Source: Vicingus serpentipes (GTDB lineage: Bacteria > Bacteroidota > Bacteroidia > Flavobacteriales_E > Vicingaceae). Taken from it: a stretch of DNA of 64,000 nt. Each line of letters begins with the position of its first letter. Position 1 is the first letter of the stretch. Of this stretch, positions 52,400 to 61,544 are shown in pieces. Both the position numbers and the translations under genes were made by a program. The notes under the pieces are model-generated. The model saw only the letters and a list, made by a program, of their open reading frames with translations, was not told the DNA's origin and searched no databases. The stretch spans positions 28,707 to 92,706 of the forward strand of contig JAGFIT010000087.1 of NCBI GenBank assembly GCA_024103385.1, read 5' to 3'.

Positions 52400-53734
52400 A
52401 TGGTTGCTCTCCCAAATATAGGATTGTTTGATTTATGTTTGGGGGTAGTCTACCTATTTCTTATCTATTTTTTTGCTTACCGTTTCCAACGGCATAAAAT
52501 AAATGAAAATCCCGAATATCGTTATTTACTAGTCGGGTTAACGGCCAAAATAATTGGAGGAATTGCTTTTGTTCTCCTCTCTGTTTATTACTACAAAAAA
52601 GGAGATACTTTCCTTTATTTTCAAATAGCAGAAGATTTAAGAAGCTTCATGAAAACAAACACTATAGAAACATTTAAACTAATATCCACTCCATATCAAG
52701 AATTGAACGAAGCTATTTACAATCCGCTTGAAAAATATAATTACTACTATGAACGAACAACCACTTGGTCATTTTCTAAAATTGTTTTCTTTTTTAATCT
52801 AATTGGTTTCGGTTCTTATTTAGTTTCCTCACTATTATTTTCTTTTACTTCTTTTCTAGGGTTGTGGTTGGGGTACAATACACTTTGTAAAGTATACACT
52901 AAATCTTCCAAACTAATGCTGATTCCTTTTTTTCTAATTCCTACCGCCCTAATTTGGAGTTCGGGAATACTAAAAGATACCATTGTTATAGGTGATTTAG
53001 GCGTACTTATATATTCGAGTGCTAACCTTATTCTCAACAAAAAACAACTTGTTCAAAACTCCATACTATTTACAGGAGGAATACTATTGATTTTACTACT
53101 TAAACCTATTTTATTATTTGTTTTTACCCCCTTTCTGATTGTTTTATGGACAGTTTACTCCATCAAAAAAATTGTTATTCATAATAAAATAATCATTGCT
53201 ATTAGTGTAACGATAGTTTCCCTAGGATTAGGTTACGCAATAAATAATAATTTCCTAAAAAGCAGACCCAAGTATCAAATCACACATTTAATTGAAAGAT
53301 TAAAAGTATTTCACACTCAACATCCCGAGCACCCTATTGCTAAAAGCAAATACGAATTAGGAGAAATAAATTACTCTCCTTTAGGTCTAGCTATAAAAAC
53401 TCCCGAGGCTATTAACGCTACCTTTTTCAGACCCTACTTGTGGGAAACGCACAACTTACCTACAAGAATAGCAGCAGTCGAATCCTTCTTGCTATTTCTC
53501 TTTTTTATAATAGTAGTAATTAGACTCTTTAGAGCTCATTTTTTAGAAATATTCCTCAACAACAAGGAGGTTATTTTAATGCTATTTTTTTCAATAATTT
53601 ATGCAATAATTGTAGGTTTAGGCTCTACTAATTTTGGAGCACTTTCTCGACATAAGATTCCTGCAATTTTCTTCTTTTTACTTGCGTTGATTATCCTTTT
53701 TAGAAGTGAACAACATTCTTCTAAAGAAAATTAA
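52400..53734 (+). CDS. polytopic membrane protein A, paralogue of the protein at 55359
   Basis: The 444-residue protein has about ten membrane helices. It shares with the 55359 protein a set of polar motifs in the same order: GDT after the second or third helix, (P)T-x-(I/V)-x-W-x-SGILKDT near 200, FFRP..WE near 345, and NFGALSR-x-KIP near 420. Such a layout, with conserved charged residues in periplasmic loops, is seen in O-antigen polymerases and other lipid-linked sugar enzymes, but no named family is recognised. It is separated from its paralogue by a methyltransferase and a deacetylase on the opposite strand. Confidence 0.75.
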   Translation: MVALPNIGLFDLCLGVVYLFLIYFFAYRFQRHKINENPEYRYLLVGLTAKIIGGIAFVLLSVYYYKKGDTFLYFQIAEDLRSFMKTNTIETFKLISTPYQELNEAIYNPLEKYNYYYERTTTWSFSKIVFFFNLIGFGSYLVSSLLFSFTSFLGLWLGYNTLCKVYTKSSKLMLIPFFLIPTALIWSSGILKDTIVIGDLGVLIYSSANLILNKKQLVQNSILFTGGILLILLLKPILLFVFTPFLIVLWTVYSIKKIVIHNKIIIAISVTIVSLGLGYAINNNFLKSRPKYQITHLIERLKVFHTQHPEHPIAKSKYELGEINYSPLGLAIKTPEAINATFFRPYLWETHNLPTRIAAVESFLLFLFFIIVVIRLFRAHFLEIFLNNKEVILMLFFSIIYAIIVGLGSTNFGALSRHKIPAIFFFLLALIILFRSEQHSSKEN

Positions 53735-54411
53735 GACATATCAATTTTCACAAAGAAGTCTCTTTTTAAATCAATTACCTCATACTTTCCTTCAAGACCA
53801 ACTTTTTTCATTAACTCCTGTAAATCTTTTAAGCTGTATAAATATAGTGGACAATTTCTCATCTTATAGCGAATTTTTCTCTGCCATATCAACAGTCCTC
53901 CTGATTGAGGGAAACTAGCGTAAACCTCTTTTGTTATATCTTTTTTTAATTTTTCTAACACATCTTCTGGGTTTTTAATATAATCGAAAAAACCCATTAA
54001 ACAAGCAGCATCATACTGTTGTTCAAAATTATGCTCTAAATAATTGGCTTGTAAAAAAGCTATTTCTCCTTTACCATCAAGATGAGTTTCGTTCACTCTT
54101 CCTTTTGCTATTTTCAACATATTTTCAGCTAAATCTATTGCCATTACTTTTTTACCTTGTTTTAAAAATTCCACACAATAATGTCCAGGGCCACATCCTA
54201 TATCCATTACCGAATGAATTGCTGAATTAGCTGTTCGTTTCAACGTCTCCTTAAACCTCAAAAGCATTACCTGCCGAAATAACTTGTCTGCCAACTTGTC
54301 TAAAATTCCTCGTTGATGGTCTGTATGCCCGTATATACTATCAAAATCATTCGCATAACCATCAAAAAATGATTTAACTTCTTGTGTGTCTTTACTTGTT
54401 GTATTATTCAT
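53731..54411 (-). CDS. class I SAM-dependent methyltransferase
   Basis: The 226-residue methyltransferase has the SAM motif VMDIGCGPGHYCVEFL (about 65-80), the acidic VMAIDLAENML, and LMGFFDYI as the post-II block. The substrate is unknown; its place beside a polysaccharide deacetylase suggests modification of a sugar or lipid-linked glycan. It overlaps the deacetylase by 8 bases and shares 4 bases at its 3' end with the membrane protein gene at 52400. Confidence 0.9.
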   Translation of the reverse strand: MNNTTSKDTQEVKSFFDGYANDFDSIYGHTDHQRGILDKLADKLFRQVMLLRFKETLKRTANSAIHSVMDIGCGPGHYCVEFLKQGKKVMAIDLAENMLKIAKGRVNETHLDGKGEIAFLQANYLEHNFEQQYDAACLMGFFDYIKNPEDVLEKLKKDITKEVYASFPQSGGLLIWQRKIRYKMRNCPLYLYSLKDLQELMKKVGLEGKYEVIDLKRDFFVKIDMS

Positions 54412-55213
54412 TTATTTTATTTTTAACAATGTCTATTAAAGGAACAAATTCTCCATCACTTAAAAATTGATCCATTTTTTTTTCTGTTTTATCCAAAAAC
54501 CAATAATGTGGTAATCTTCTTCTTCGTGACAAAGAGGAAAGATATGGATGCTTAGGGTCTAACTCCCATGGATGTATGTAAAAAATTCCTGGTCGGGTTT
54601 TATTAACCTGACTTAATTTCTTAGCAAAATATTTGTAGGGAAGCAGCCTAAAATATGCTCCTCCAAGAGCAAAGTCCATCTTTCCTATCTTAAATGTTGA
54701 AAGTGGTACTTCTATTAAGTTATTTTCCAATTTATGAATATCTCTACGAAACCCAGGTATTCCTGTTCTTTTACTATCTCCAGGGAAAATACTTGAATCA
54801 TATTGAAAGTTATGTGTCTTAAGTACATCAATAGCCCACAATGATCTTGCATCAATCGAAAAGTAAGGGGCCCTGTACCCTATGTACTCTTTATCAAAAA
54901 GTTTTATTAATTCTTTACAGTAACTAATCTCTTTATCAAATTCTTCCTTGTTCATGTAAAATAGCTCCAAATGAGAATAACCATGACACCCTATCTCATG
55001 CCCTGCATCAATAACTTCTTGGATAATATCCGGATGATCCTCAATCACTTTACCTAATATAAAAAAGGTAGCTTTAGTGTTGTGTTTTTCAAACAGATTC
55101 ATCAATTTATCAAACCCTATACGCAATCTTTTTTCGTACCTTCCCCATTCAGAGACAGGTATTCCTACTCCCTGATACCAATCTTCTAAATCAACTGTAA
55201 TTGCATTGGTCAT
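54404..55213 (-). CDS. polysaccharide deacetylase (DUF3473/exosortase-associated type)
   Basis: The 269-residue NodB-family enzyme removes acetyl groups from a glycan. It has the first motif TVDLEDWYQG (metal-binding aspartates), ATFFILGKV, HEIGCHGYSHLEL (metal-binding histidines), and YRAPYFSIDARSLWAI. The C-terminal YIHPWELDPKHPY block is typical of the DUF3473-containing deacetylases found next to exopolysaccharide genes. It has no signal peptide, so it would act in the cytoplasm or on a lipid-linked precursor. It is cotranscribed with the methyltransferase. Confidence 0.92.
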   Translation of the reverse strand: MTNAITVDLEDWYQGVGIPVSEWGRYEKRLRIGFDKLMNLFEKHNTKATFFILGKVIEDHPDIIQEVIDAGHEIGCHGYSHLELFYMNKEEFDKEISYCKELIKLFDKEYIGYRAPYFSIDARSLWAIDVLKTHNFQYDSSIFPGDSKRTGIPGFRRDIHKLENNLIEVPLSTFKIGKMDFALGGAYFRLLPYKYFAKKLSQVNKTRPGIFYIHPWELDPKHPYLSSLSRRRRLPHYWFLDKTEKKMDQFLSDGEFVPLIDIVKNKINE

Positions 55214-55358
55214 TTTAAAAAAGATATTACTCTGTTATTAAGTGTGAAAATTACAAAAAATATTAACGGGTACCATTTTCAACAAAAAACACCATAATTG
55301 AATTTAGAAAGTAATCTGTACTTTTATCATGTCAAAAATAACCTGACAATAAACAATT

Positions 55359-56708
55359 GTGGATCCATCAATTTACATCCCTAAAATATGGGCGCTTGAT
55401 TATGTTCTCGCATTCTTTTATATGTTTATTATTTACATTGTTGCTTTTGCCTATAAAAGCAAAAAAATGAAAGAAGATTTGGATTACAATTACTTTATGT
55501 GGGCACTCTCTGTAAAATTATTCGGTGGGTTAGGTTTTATGTTACTCACCGTTTATTATTGGGGAGGCGGAGATACCTATTCTTATTACAATACTGCTAG
55601 AGATTTTTTAAGGTTTTCTTTTGAAAATCCAGAAGAAGGTCTAAAAATACTATTTGCATCTTCTGAAAATATGAATTGGTACAAGTACAAATTTGCATAT
55701 AACCGGCATAACTTTCTTGCCACCACTACCAACTTTACCACCGTTAAAATTACTACTATGGTTAACTTAATTGGGTTTAATTCCTATGTAGTAAGCACAG
55801 TTATCTATTCAGCGCTATCATTTTTAGGAATATGGAATATGTATTATTTATATAGTAAAATGTATCCCCATCTAAAAAAACAGCTATTTTATGGGTTTTT
55901 CTTTATCCCCACTGTTATTCTTTGGGGGTCTGGAATTTTAAAAGACACCATAACCATAACCTGTGTGGCATGGATAGTATATTCCTTTATCAATATTGTC
56001 ATCTTAAAAAGAAAAAAAGCTTTAAGCCTTATAATAATTATTGCTACCACACTAACTATTGCATACATCAAACCTTACATTCTATATGTGCTATACCCTT
56101 GTTTATTTATTTGGGTTCAATCCAATTTAAAGGCATTAATTACAAGTTCCTTAATCAGACGATTAATAGCCCCTTTCATTGCTTTAACATTAATAATTAG
56201 CTCTTACTTCTTGGCTCAAGAACTTTCAAAGGGTGCTGGACGATATAGTCTAGACCAAGTAGAAAACACATTAGAAGGGTTTCAAACATGGCATACTACT
56301 GTATCTGAAACTAAAAATCAAGCAAGCTACACTCTTGGAGATAATGATTTTACCACTTTTGGAATCATCAAAAAAATACCTTCAGCAATTGCTGTTACCT
56401 TTTTTAGACCATATCCTTGGGAAATAACTAATGCTTCTACTTTATTAGCTTCTATAGAAGGACTTATTCTTTTCTTCTTCTCTTTATGGTTAGTCTTAAA
56501 ATATAGACTCAAGCTTTTTCAACTCATCTTTCAAAATAAAGATATCTTATTCTTATTGTTATTTGCTCTACTTTTCGGTGTTGTTGTAGGTATTACTTCC
56601 TATAACTTTGGTGCTTTATCTCGGTATAAAATTCCTGCCCAAATGTTCTACGTTGTAGCATTGATTTTAATTACTGATAAAACCAGTAGTTTACCTCAAG
56701 ATGATTAG
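55359..56708 (+). CDS. polytopic membrane protein B, paralogue of the protein at 52400
   Basis: The 449-residue protein starts at GTG 55359 (MDPSIYIPKIWALDYV) and has about ten helices. It shares the motifs [36 protein letters not shown] and YNFGALSRYKIPAQ with the 52400 protein, plus a longer first loop (about 70-135). A Wzy-like or related lipid-linked glycan role is possible but not shown. The gene runs opposite to the surrounding glycosyltransferases and overlaps the transglutaminase-like gene by 18 bases at its 3' end. Confidence 0.75.
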   Translation: MDPSIYIPKIWALDYVLAFFYMFIIYIVAFAYKSKKMKEDLDYNYFMWALSVKLFGGLGFMLLTVYYWGGGDTYSYYNTARDFLRFSFENPEEGLKILFASSENMNWYKYKFAYNRHNFLATTTNFTTVKITTMVNLIGFNSYVVSTVIYSALSFLGIWNMYYLYSKMYPHLKKQLFYGFFFIPTVILWGSGILKDTITITCVAWIVYSFINIVILKRKKALSLIIIIATTLTIAYIKPYILYVLYPCLFIWVQSNLKALITSSLIRRLIAPFIALTLIISSYFLAQELSKGAGRYSLDQVENTLEGFQTWHTTVSETKNQASYTLGDNDFTTFGIIKKIPSAIAVTFFRPYPWEITNASTLLASIEGLILFFFSLWLVLKYRLKLFQLIFQNKDILFLLLFALLFGVVVGITSYNFGALSRYKIPAQMFYVVALILITDKTSSLPQDD

Positions 56709-57365
56709 TGCGAGATAAAAAATAATTCCGACAATACATCCTATAGCTTTTATTAAGTAGGGTGATTCCAAAATATAAATACATAAAGAGGGTAACCTAA
56801 CCTTTGAGAGTAGTGCTAATCCTGGTGTTTTACGGAGCAGTTTTATTCTACAATAATCCAAATAAGGATTATTGGGATAATCGTCAGGGTACTCATTAAT
56901 ATTTTCACTAAGAATAGAAACCACTTGACTATCTCTCAACAAAGTATTCTCATCGTAATGTCCATCAAACATATACCATTTCTTGTTCATTTCATGTTCA
57001 ATTAAAACATGCTCCCATTCTTTCCGAAACAAATAGATTCTATTTGCCTTTACTCCCCCTAAAAGAAATAATTTGATAGCTACTCTCGCATTCTCTCCAC
57101 AAAACCCATATTTAGATTTTATAATTTGTGTTGCTGTATGCCGTAGTAGTGGCCGCTTTTTTTCCTTTAATTCTTGAATATGAGAAATTGTTGAATTAAG
57201 ATAATTCTTAATGTTAATCAAATCATCAGTAGAAGTAATATTTGATTGTCCGATAATTTTTTTCAATACTTTTTTAAGAAAAAAAATCTCTTGAAGTTCT
57301 TTTATTATAAAATAAAAAAATAGAACTATTAATAATGTTAATACGATTATTTCTAATATCGACAT
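56691..57365 (-). CDS. membrane transglutaminase-like cysteine protein
   Basis: The 224-residue protein has an N-terminal helix (about 5-24) and a C-terminal helix (about 205-222). Between them lies a transglutaminase-like core with a candidate triad: Cys in KYGFCGENARVAI, His in WEHVLIEHEM and Asp in MFDGHYD. Such domains catalyse amide bond cleavage or formation, or act as proteases. Its place in the polysaccharide cluster, overlapping a glycosyltransferase by one base, suggests a role in glycan or glycolipid handling. The function is not known. Confidence 0.75.
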   Translation of the reverse strand: MSILEIIVLTLLIVLFFYFIIKELQEIFFLKKVLKKIIGQSNITSTDDLINIKNYLNSTISHIQELKEKKRPLLRHTATQIIKSKYGFCGENARVAIKLFLLGGVKANRIYLFRKEWEHVLIEHEMNKKWYMFDGHYDENTLLRDSQVVSILSENINEYPDDYPNNPYLDYCRIKLLRKTPGLALLSKVRLPSLCIYILESPYLIKAIGCIVGIIFYLALIILR

Positions 57366-58441
57366 TACTGAATTAATTGATTAAAAGAAGTTAAATAAAT
57401 ATTTTTATTAGACTCAACAGCATATCTATTCAACACACTTTCCCTACCCCTTTCTCCCATTTTCTTTCTTAAATCGACTGAATCAATTAACATTGATATC
57501 TTTTCTACCCACTCTTCTTGAGAATTAGCTAAAAAACCATTTTCACCATCTTTTATAATTTCAGTATTAACACCAACTGGAGACATAATCGTAGCTATTT
57601 CTAATGCCATATACTGAAGCCCTTTTAACCCACACTTTCCACTCGACCATTCGTCATTAGGCAAAGGCATTATACCTATATCAAAACTCGAAAGCTCTTT
57701 TAATTCATCCTCTTTATTCCAATCAAGGCCTTGTATACCCAATTCATCATGCCTATAATTCTTATCCCCAATAACTTTTATTTCAATTGAATCAGCATAC
57801 TTATTTTTTATTTTTTTTAAAAAAGGAACCGCATATTCGAAATGCTGAATAGTAGTAATACTTCCGCTCCAGCCAATACATATTTTTTGCTTTTCTATTG
57901 GAATTCTTTGGTACTCTTCTGTATCAATAGTAGTTGGGATAATAATAACATGAGAATTCACTTTTTGTGCATAATCGGCTAAATAGGCATTCCCAGCAAA
58001 TACTAAATCTGCAATAGCTATTATTTCTTTCGTTTTATTAGGATTTTTTAACCAGTTCCACTTTGCATTCGCTTCAGAAACATTGGACAACCATATAGAA
58101 TCATCAAAATCATAAACCAACTTAGCCGATGATCTAGCAATTCGTTTTTCAAAAAAAGTAGTTCCTGTTAAAAATGCTTCTCTTTGTATAAATACAATAT
58201 CATATTTTGAAGCATTCAATATATCCTTTAATCGAATAAAAAACGCTTTAACAATGATGAGAATTTTACGAAAAAAGTGGCCTTTTTTATAAAATATAGC
58301 ATCATCTTTTTCTGAAATCAAAAAAGAAAAGTCATAATCCCAACGATTAGCTTTTAAATACTCTAAATATTGTTCAAATCGAAATCGTTGACTAGGAGAT
58401 CGATTTGGTCGATGATTAGCTATGAATAAAATTCTAGGCAT
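57365..58441 (-). CDS. glycosyltransferase family 4-like
   Basis: The 358-residue GT-B enzyme starts RILFIANHRPNRSPSQRFRFEQYLEYL. It has LVYDFDDSIWL, KICIGWSGSITTIQHFEYAV and KCGLKGLQYMALEIATIMSPVGVNTEII in the donor domain. The order of blocks fits GT4-type transferases of surface polysaccharides. It overlaps the transglutaminase-like gene by one base and lies 3 bases after the epimerase gene. Confidence 0.9.
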   Translation of the reverse strand: MPRILFIANHRPNRSPSQRFRFEQYLEYLKANRWDYDFSFLISEKDDAIFYKKGHFFRKILIIVKAFFIRLKDILNASKYDIVFIQREAFLTGTTFFEKRIARSSAKLVYDFDDSIWLSNVSEANAKWNWLKNPNKTKEIIAIADLVFAGNAYLADYAQKVNSHVIIIPTTIDTEEYQRIPIEKQKICIGWSGSITTIQHFEYAVPFLKKIKNKYADSIEIKVIGDKNYRHDELGIQGLDWNKEDELKELSSFDIGIMPLPNDEWSSGKCGLKGLQYMALEIATIMSPVGVNTEIIKDGENGFLANSQEEWVEKISMLIDSVDLRKKMGERGRESVLNRYAVESNKNIYLTSFNQLIQ

Positions 58442-58444
58442 AAA

Positions 58445-59437
58445 TTACGCTGACCAAAAAGGAGGTAGTTTTTCTGTAATTTCTATATTCTCAAATTTAT
58501 CACTTTTTCTAGATCCTACTTTCTCTGCCCACAAAGCCATTTTTTTTATTCCATCAACTAAAGAAGTAAACTCTGATATCGCAAAAATTAATTTTGCTTT
58601 ACTGTGATCAGCATGAGCATGAACTACTTCATTTCTAGCTTCTAAATGCATAATAGGTTGATTAATTCCCATAGCTTGCTGAATAGCTTCTGCTAATTCT
58701 AAAACCGTATATTCCTGATCTGCTCCAAGATTAAACACTTCGTTAACAGAATCTGGCACGTTTACGCAATTTGCAATATAAGGAGCCACATCTCCTATAT
58801 AACTAAATGCTCTAGTTTGTTTACCATCTCCAAAAACCGAAAGCGATTGCCCTTGCATCAATTGGTTCATGAAGATACCTACCACATTTCGGTACTTATC
58901 TCCAATATTTTGATATTCGCCATATACATTGTGAGGTCTAAAAATGGTGTAATTTAAACCAAACATTTCGTGTGCTGTTTTCAAATCTAATTCCACTGCA
59001 TATTTAGCCACTCCATAAGGATCTTCAGGTTGGGGGTGCATATCTTCTTTCATCGGTGGTGGAAGAGCACCATAGACAGCTATAGAAGAAGTAAAAACAA
59101 ATCGTTCCACTTTGTGTTTAATAGATTCATTAATCAAATTAATACTTCCTATTAAATTATTCTCATAATTAAATCGTCTAATAAAATGACTCAATCCTTC
59201 TGCAGCATAAGCTGCTAAGTGATACACATAATTAAATTTATATTTTTCAAATAACTCTTGAACCAACTCATTATCCGTCACTGATCCTTTAATAAATATT
59301 GCTTGTTCATTCACATGATCTTCAAATCCGCCACTTAAGTCATCTAACACCACCACTTTGTGCCCCATTTGAATTAACTCATTGGTAACATGTGCTCCAA
59401 TAAAACCTGCTCCTCCTGTAACTAATGAAGTCATCAT
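58445..59437 (-). CDS. NAD-dependent sugar epimerase/dehydratase
   Basis: The 330-residue short-chain dehydrogenase has the NAD motif TGGAGFIGAHVTNEL (about 7-21), the family serines in TSSIAVYG and the YGVAKYAVE catalytic Tyr-Lys pair (Y-x3-K). It resembles UDP-glucose 4-epimerase and related enzymes that make activated sugars. The exact nucleotide sugar is unknown. It is in line with glycosyltransferase genes on both sides, so it probably supplies one of their donors. Confidence 0.9.
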   Translation of the reverse strand: MMTSLVTGGAGFIGAHVTNELIQMGHKVVVLDDLSGGFEDHVNEQAIFIKGSVTDNELVQELFEKYKFNYVYHLAAYAAEGLSHFIRRFNYENNLIGSINLINESIKHKVERFVFTSSIAVYGALPPPMKEDMHPQPEDPYGVAKYAVELDLKTAHEMFGLNYTIFRPHNVYGEYQNIGDKYRNVVGIFMNQLMQGQSLSVFGDGKQTRAFSYIGDVAPYIANCVNVPDSVNEVFNLGADQEYTVLELAEAIQQAMGINQPIMHLEARNEVVHAHADHSKAKLIFAISEFTSLVDGIKKMALWAEKVGSRKSDKFENIEITEKLPPFWSA

Positions 59438-59460
59438 TTTATATAATTCTGATAAATAAA

Positions 59461-60669
59461 CTACGAATATACTGCTTTATATATATTCTCTGCAAGTTCA
59501 AAACTTCTGTATTTAATCGCTATTGATTTTATTTTGTCTCTTAACAACACTCTATCTCCTTTCAATAGTTCATCTATTTTCAAACAGGCATTTTTATATT
59601 CATCTTCATTTAAGTTCTTCAAAACATAACCGACATTGTTTTCTGCAATAATAGCTGAATCATCAGAAATATTTTGAGGAATAACAACAGGCAAACCTGC
59701 CGCCCAATATTCTCCATCTTTTATCGAAGTACAGTAACGTTTAGATGGAACGGGTTTTACTGGATTAATGGCAAAATCTGACAAGCTAAAATAAGTGTGA
59801 ATTTCATCATATGGAACAAACTTTGTATCAACACAATCCATTGGGATATTTTTACTTTTCAGAAAAAAATCCACTTCTTTTTTGTCTTTATTAGTTAATA
59901 AAAAAACTTTCAGTTTCTCTCCCCAATGTTGGTGAGCCGACTTAATAAAATCAAACACCTCTTCTTCCAAATAAATCCCCCCTAATTTCCCTGCATAAAT
60001 GCATACTACTTTATCCTCAACATTGTATTGCTTTCTGTTTAGCATGTAACTGTCTTCAGTAACATTAAATTTATTAAGATTAACCATTGCTGGTTTTACA
60101 TAAAAATTGTTGAATGTGACATTATATTTATCCTTAGCATAACTTCTCATCTCTTTCGTTAAGGCAATTACCGCTTCTGCTCGTTTACTTTGTTTTTTTT
60201 CTAACCAAAACAACAATTTAAACTTAAAGCCTGATTTGTTCCAAGTTCCATTCTCCACCATAGCCTCGGCATGAGGTTCATAACTATCTATTACCAATCG
60301 TTTTTTTGTTAAGACAGAGAGAATATAACCTAATGCTCCTGCTGTCATACACCATGAATGAATAGTATGTATGTTTTCTTTTCGAATCAATTTAGTCAAC
60401 TGTGGGATAAACCCAATCATTCGAAAAAGCATCTTAAATCCAAAATGGTCATATTTAAAACGAATAAGCTCAATGTTTTCGTTTCTTAGTTTAATGCACT
60501 CTTCATTCCATTCCTCATCACTCATCCTATGAAAAGGTTGCTCAATTGTGACTAAGAAAACCTTATCTACAGAAACTTGGTTATTAATAATTTTAACATA
60601 AGGCAAAGTATAAGATTGCACTAGTGCATCTTTGTAACTCCAATATGTTAGAATTAAAATATTTTTCAT
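59461..60669 (-). CDS. glycosyltransferase (GT-B type)
   Basis: The 402-residue protein opens ILILTYWSYKDALVQSYTLPYVKII. It has RLVIDSYEPHAEAMVENGTW, KVVCIYAGKLGGIYLEEEVF (donor domain start) and the C-terminal YWAAGLPVVIPQNISDDSAII block. The N-terminal half is unlike the neighbouring glycosyltransferases, so it likely uses another acceptor. It is 8 bases from the upstream GT2 gene. Confidence 0.85.
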   Translation of the reverse strand: MKNILILTYWSYKDALVQSYTLPYVKIINNQVSVDKVFLVTIEQPFHRMSDEEWNEECIKLRNENIELIRFKYDHFGFKMLFRMIGFIPQLTKLIRKENIHTIHSWCMTAGALGYILSVLTKKRLVIDSYEPHAEAMVENGTWNKSGFKFKLLFWLEKKQSKRAEAVIALTKEMRSYAKDKYNVTFNNFYVKPAMVNLNKFNVTEDSYMLNRKQYNVEDKVVCIYAGKLGGIYLEEEVFDFIKSAHQHWGEKLKVFLLTNKDKKEVDFFLKSKNIPMDCVDTKFVPYDEIHTYFSLSDFAINPVKPVPSKRYCTSIKDGEYWAAGLPVVIPQNISDDSAIIAENNVGYVLKNLNEDEYKNACLKIDELLKGDRVLLRDKIKSIAIKYRSFELAENIYKAVYS

Positions 60670-60677
60670 TCTAATAA

Positions 60678-61544
60678 CTACTTAAAGAATCTAATTATTG
60701 AAAAAGGATTAGCAAACAAGGCTAAAATAACAAAATAAATTCCTCTAGATTTATTATTCCCATCCTTCCACCAACTTCCAGCTAATATCCAATATAAATT
60801 ACTAAAACATTTTTGTTCAATCCAAAATGATTTAAAAAATCTCATTTTTTTTGCTTTTTGAAAAACCTTTATATGATCTTTCTCCATTACATCAATATTT
60901 TGATGCATATTGTTATCATGAACTCTATAATAAAACAATACCTTATCAATAGCTATTATAGGATGTTTAGCAGCTATGCGCATAAAATAATCTTGATCGG
61001 CTCCTGTCGAAAAATCAACATCCCACTTTTCAATATTTTCTGGTGCTGGTAATCGAAAAATTGTACAGCTAGGAGTTGCTACAAAACCCTTCTCCCATTT
61101 TAAAACATCCATAACCGAATTAATCGTATTTGCTTCGATAAAACTATCTAATCTTTCCGATTTTGAATTTATCAATTGTCCTTTAGTATAGATGGCTTTA
61201 ATGGTTTCATCCGAGTTAAAAAGAGAAATGCAATTTTGCAAAAAAGTATCACTCCATAAATCATCAGCATCTAAAAATATTAAAAACCAACCTTTTGATT
61301 CTTCTATTCCTTTATTTCTAGCGTCACAAACTCCTGAATTATACTTACTAATAATTTTTATTCTATCATCAGATTTTTTAAGCCGCTCCAGAATTCCAGG
61401 TGTACTATCCGTACTTCCATCATTTACAATTATTAGCTCTAATTTATTGTATGTTTGTTGTAGAACTGACTGTACGGTTTCTTCAATAAAATCCTCAGCA
61501 TTATATACGGGAATAATAACCGAAACCAAGTCTTTTGACGTCAT
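60678..61544 (-). CDS. glycosyltransferase family 2
   Basis: The 288-residue GT-A enzyme has SVIIPVYNAEDFIEETVQSVL, the nucleotide-binding ELIIVNDGSTDST, the DXD-type metal motif FLDADDLW, and FSTGADQDYFMRIAAKHP, which carries the catalytic region. It uses a nucleotide sugar to extend a lipid-linked glycan at the membrane. Its start directly follows the stop of the amidotransferase gene, so translation is probably coupled. Confidence 0.94.
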   Translation of the reverse strand: MTSKDLVSVIIPVYNAEDFIEETVQSVLQQTYNKLELIIVNDGSTDSTPGILERLKKSDDRIKIISKYNSGVCDARNKGIEESKGWFLIFLDADDLWSDTFLQNCISLFNSDETIKAIYTKGQLINSKSERLDSFIEANTINSVMDVLKWEKGFVATPSCTIFRLPAPENIEKWDVDFSTGADQDYFMRIAAKHPIIAIDKVLFYYRVHDNNMHQNIDVMEKDHIKVFQKAKKMRFFKSFWIEQKCFSNLYWILAGSWWKDGNNKSRGIYFVILALFANPFSIIRFFK

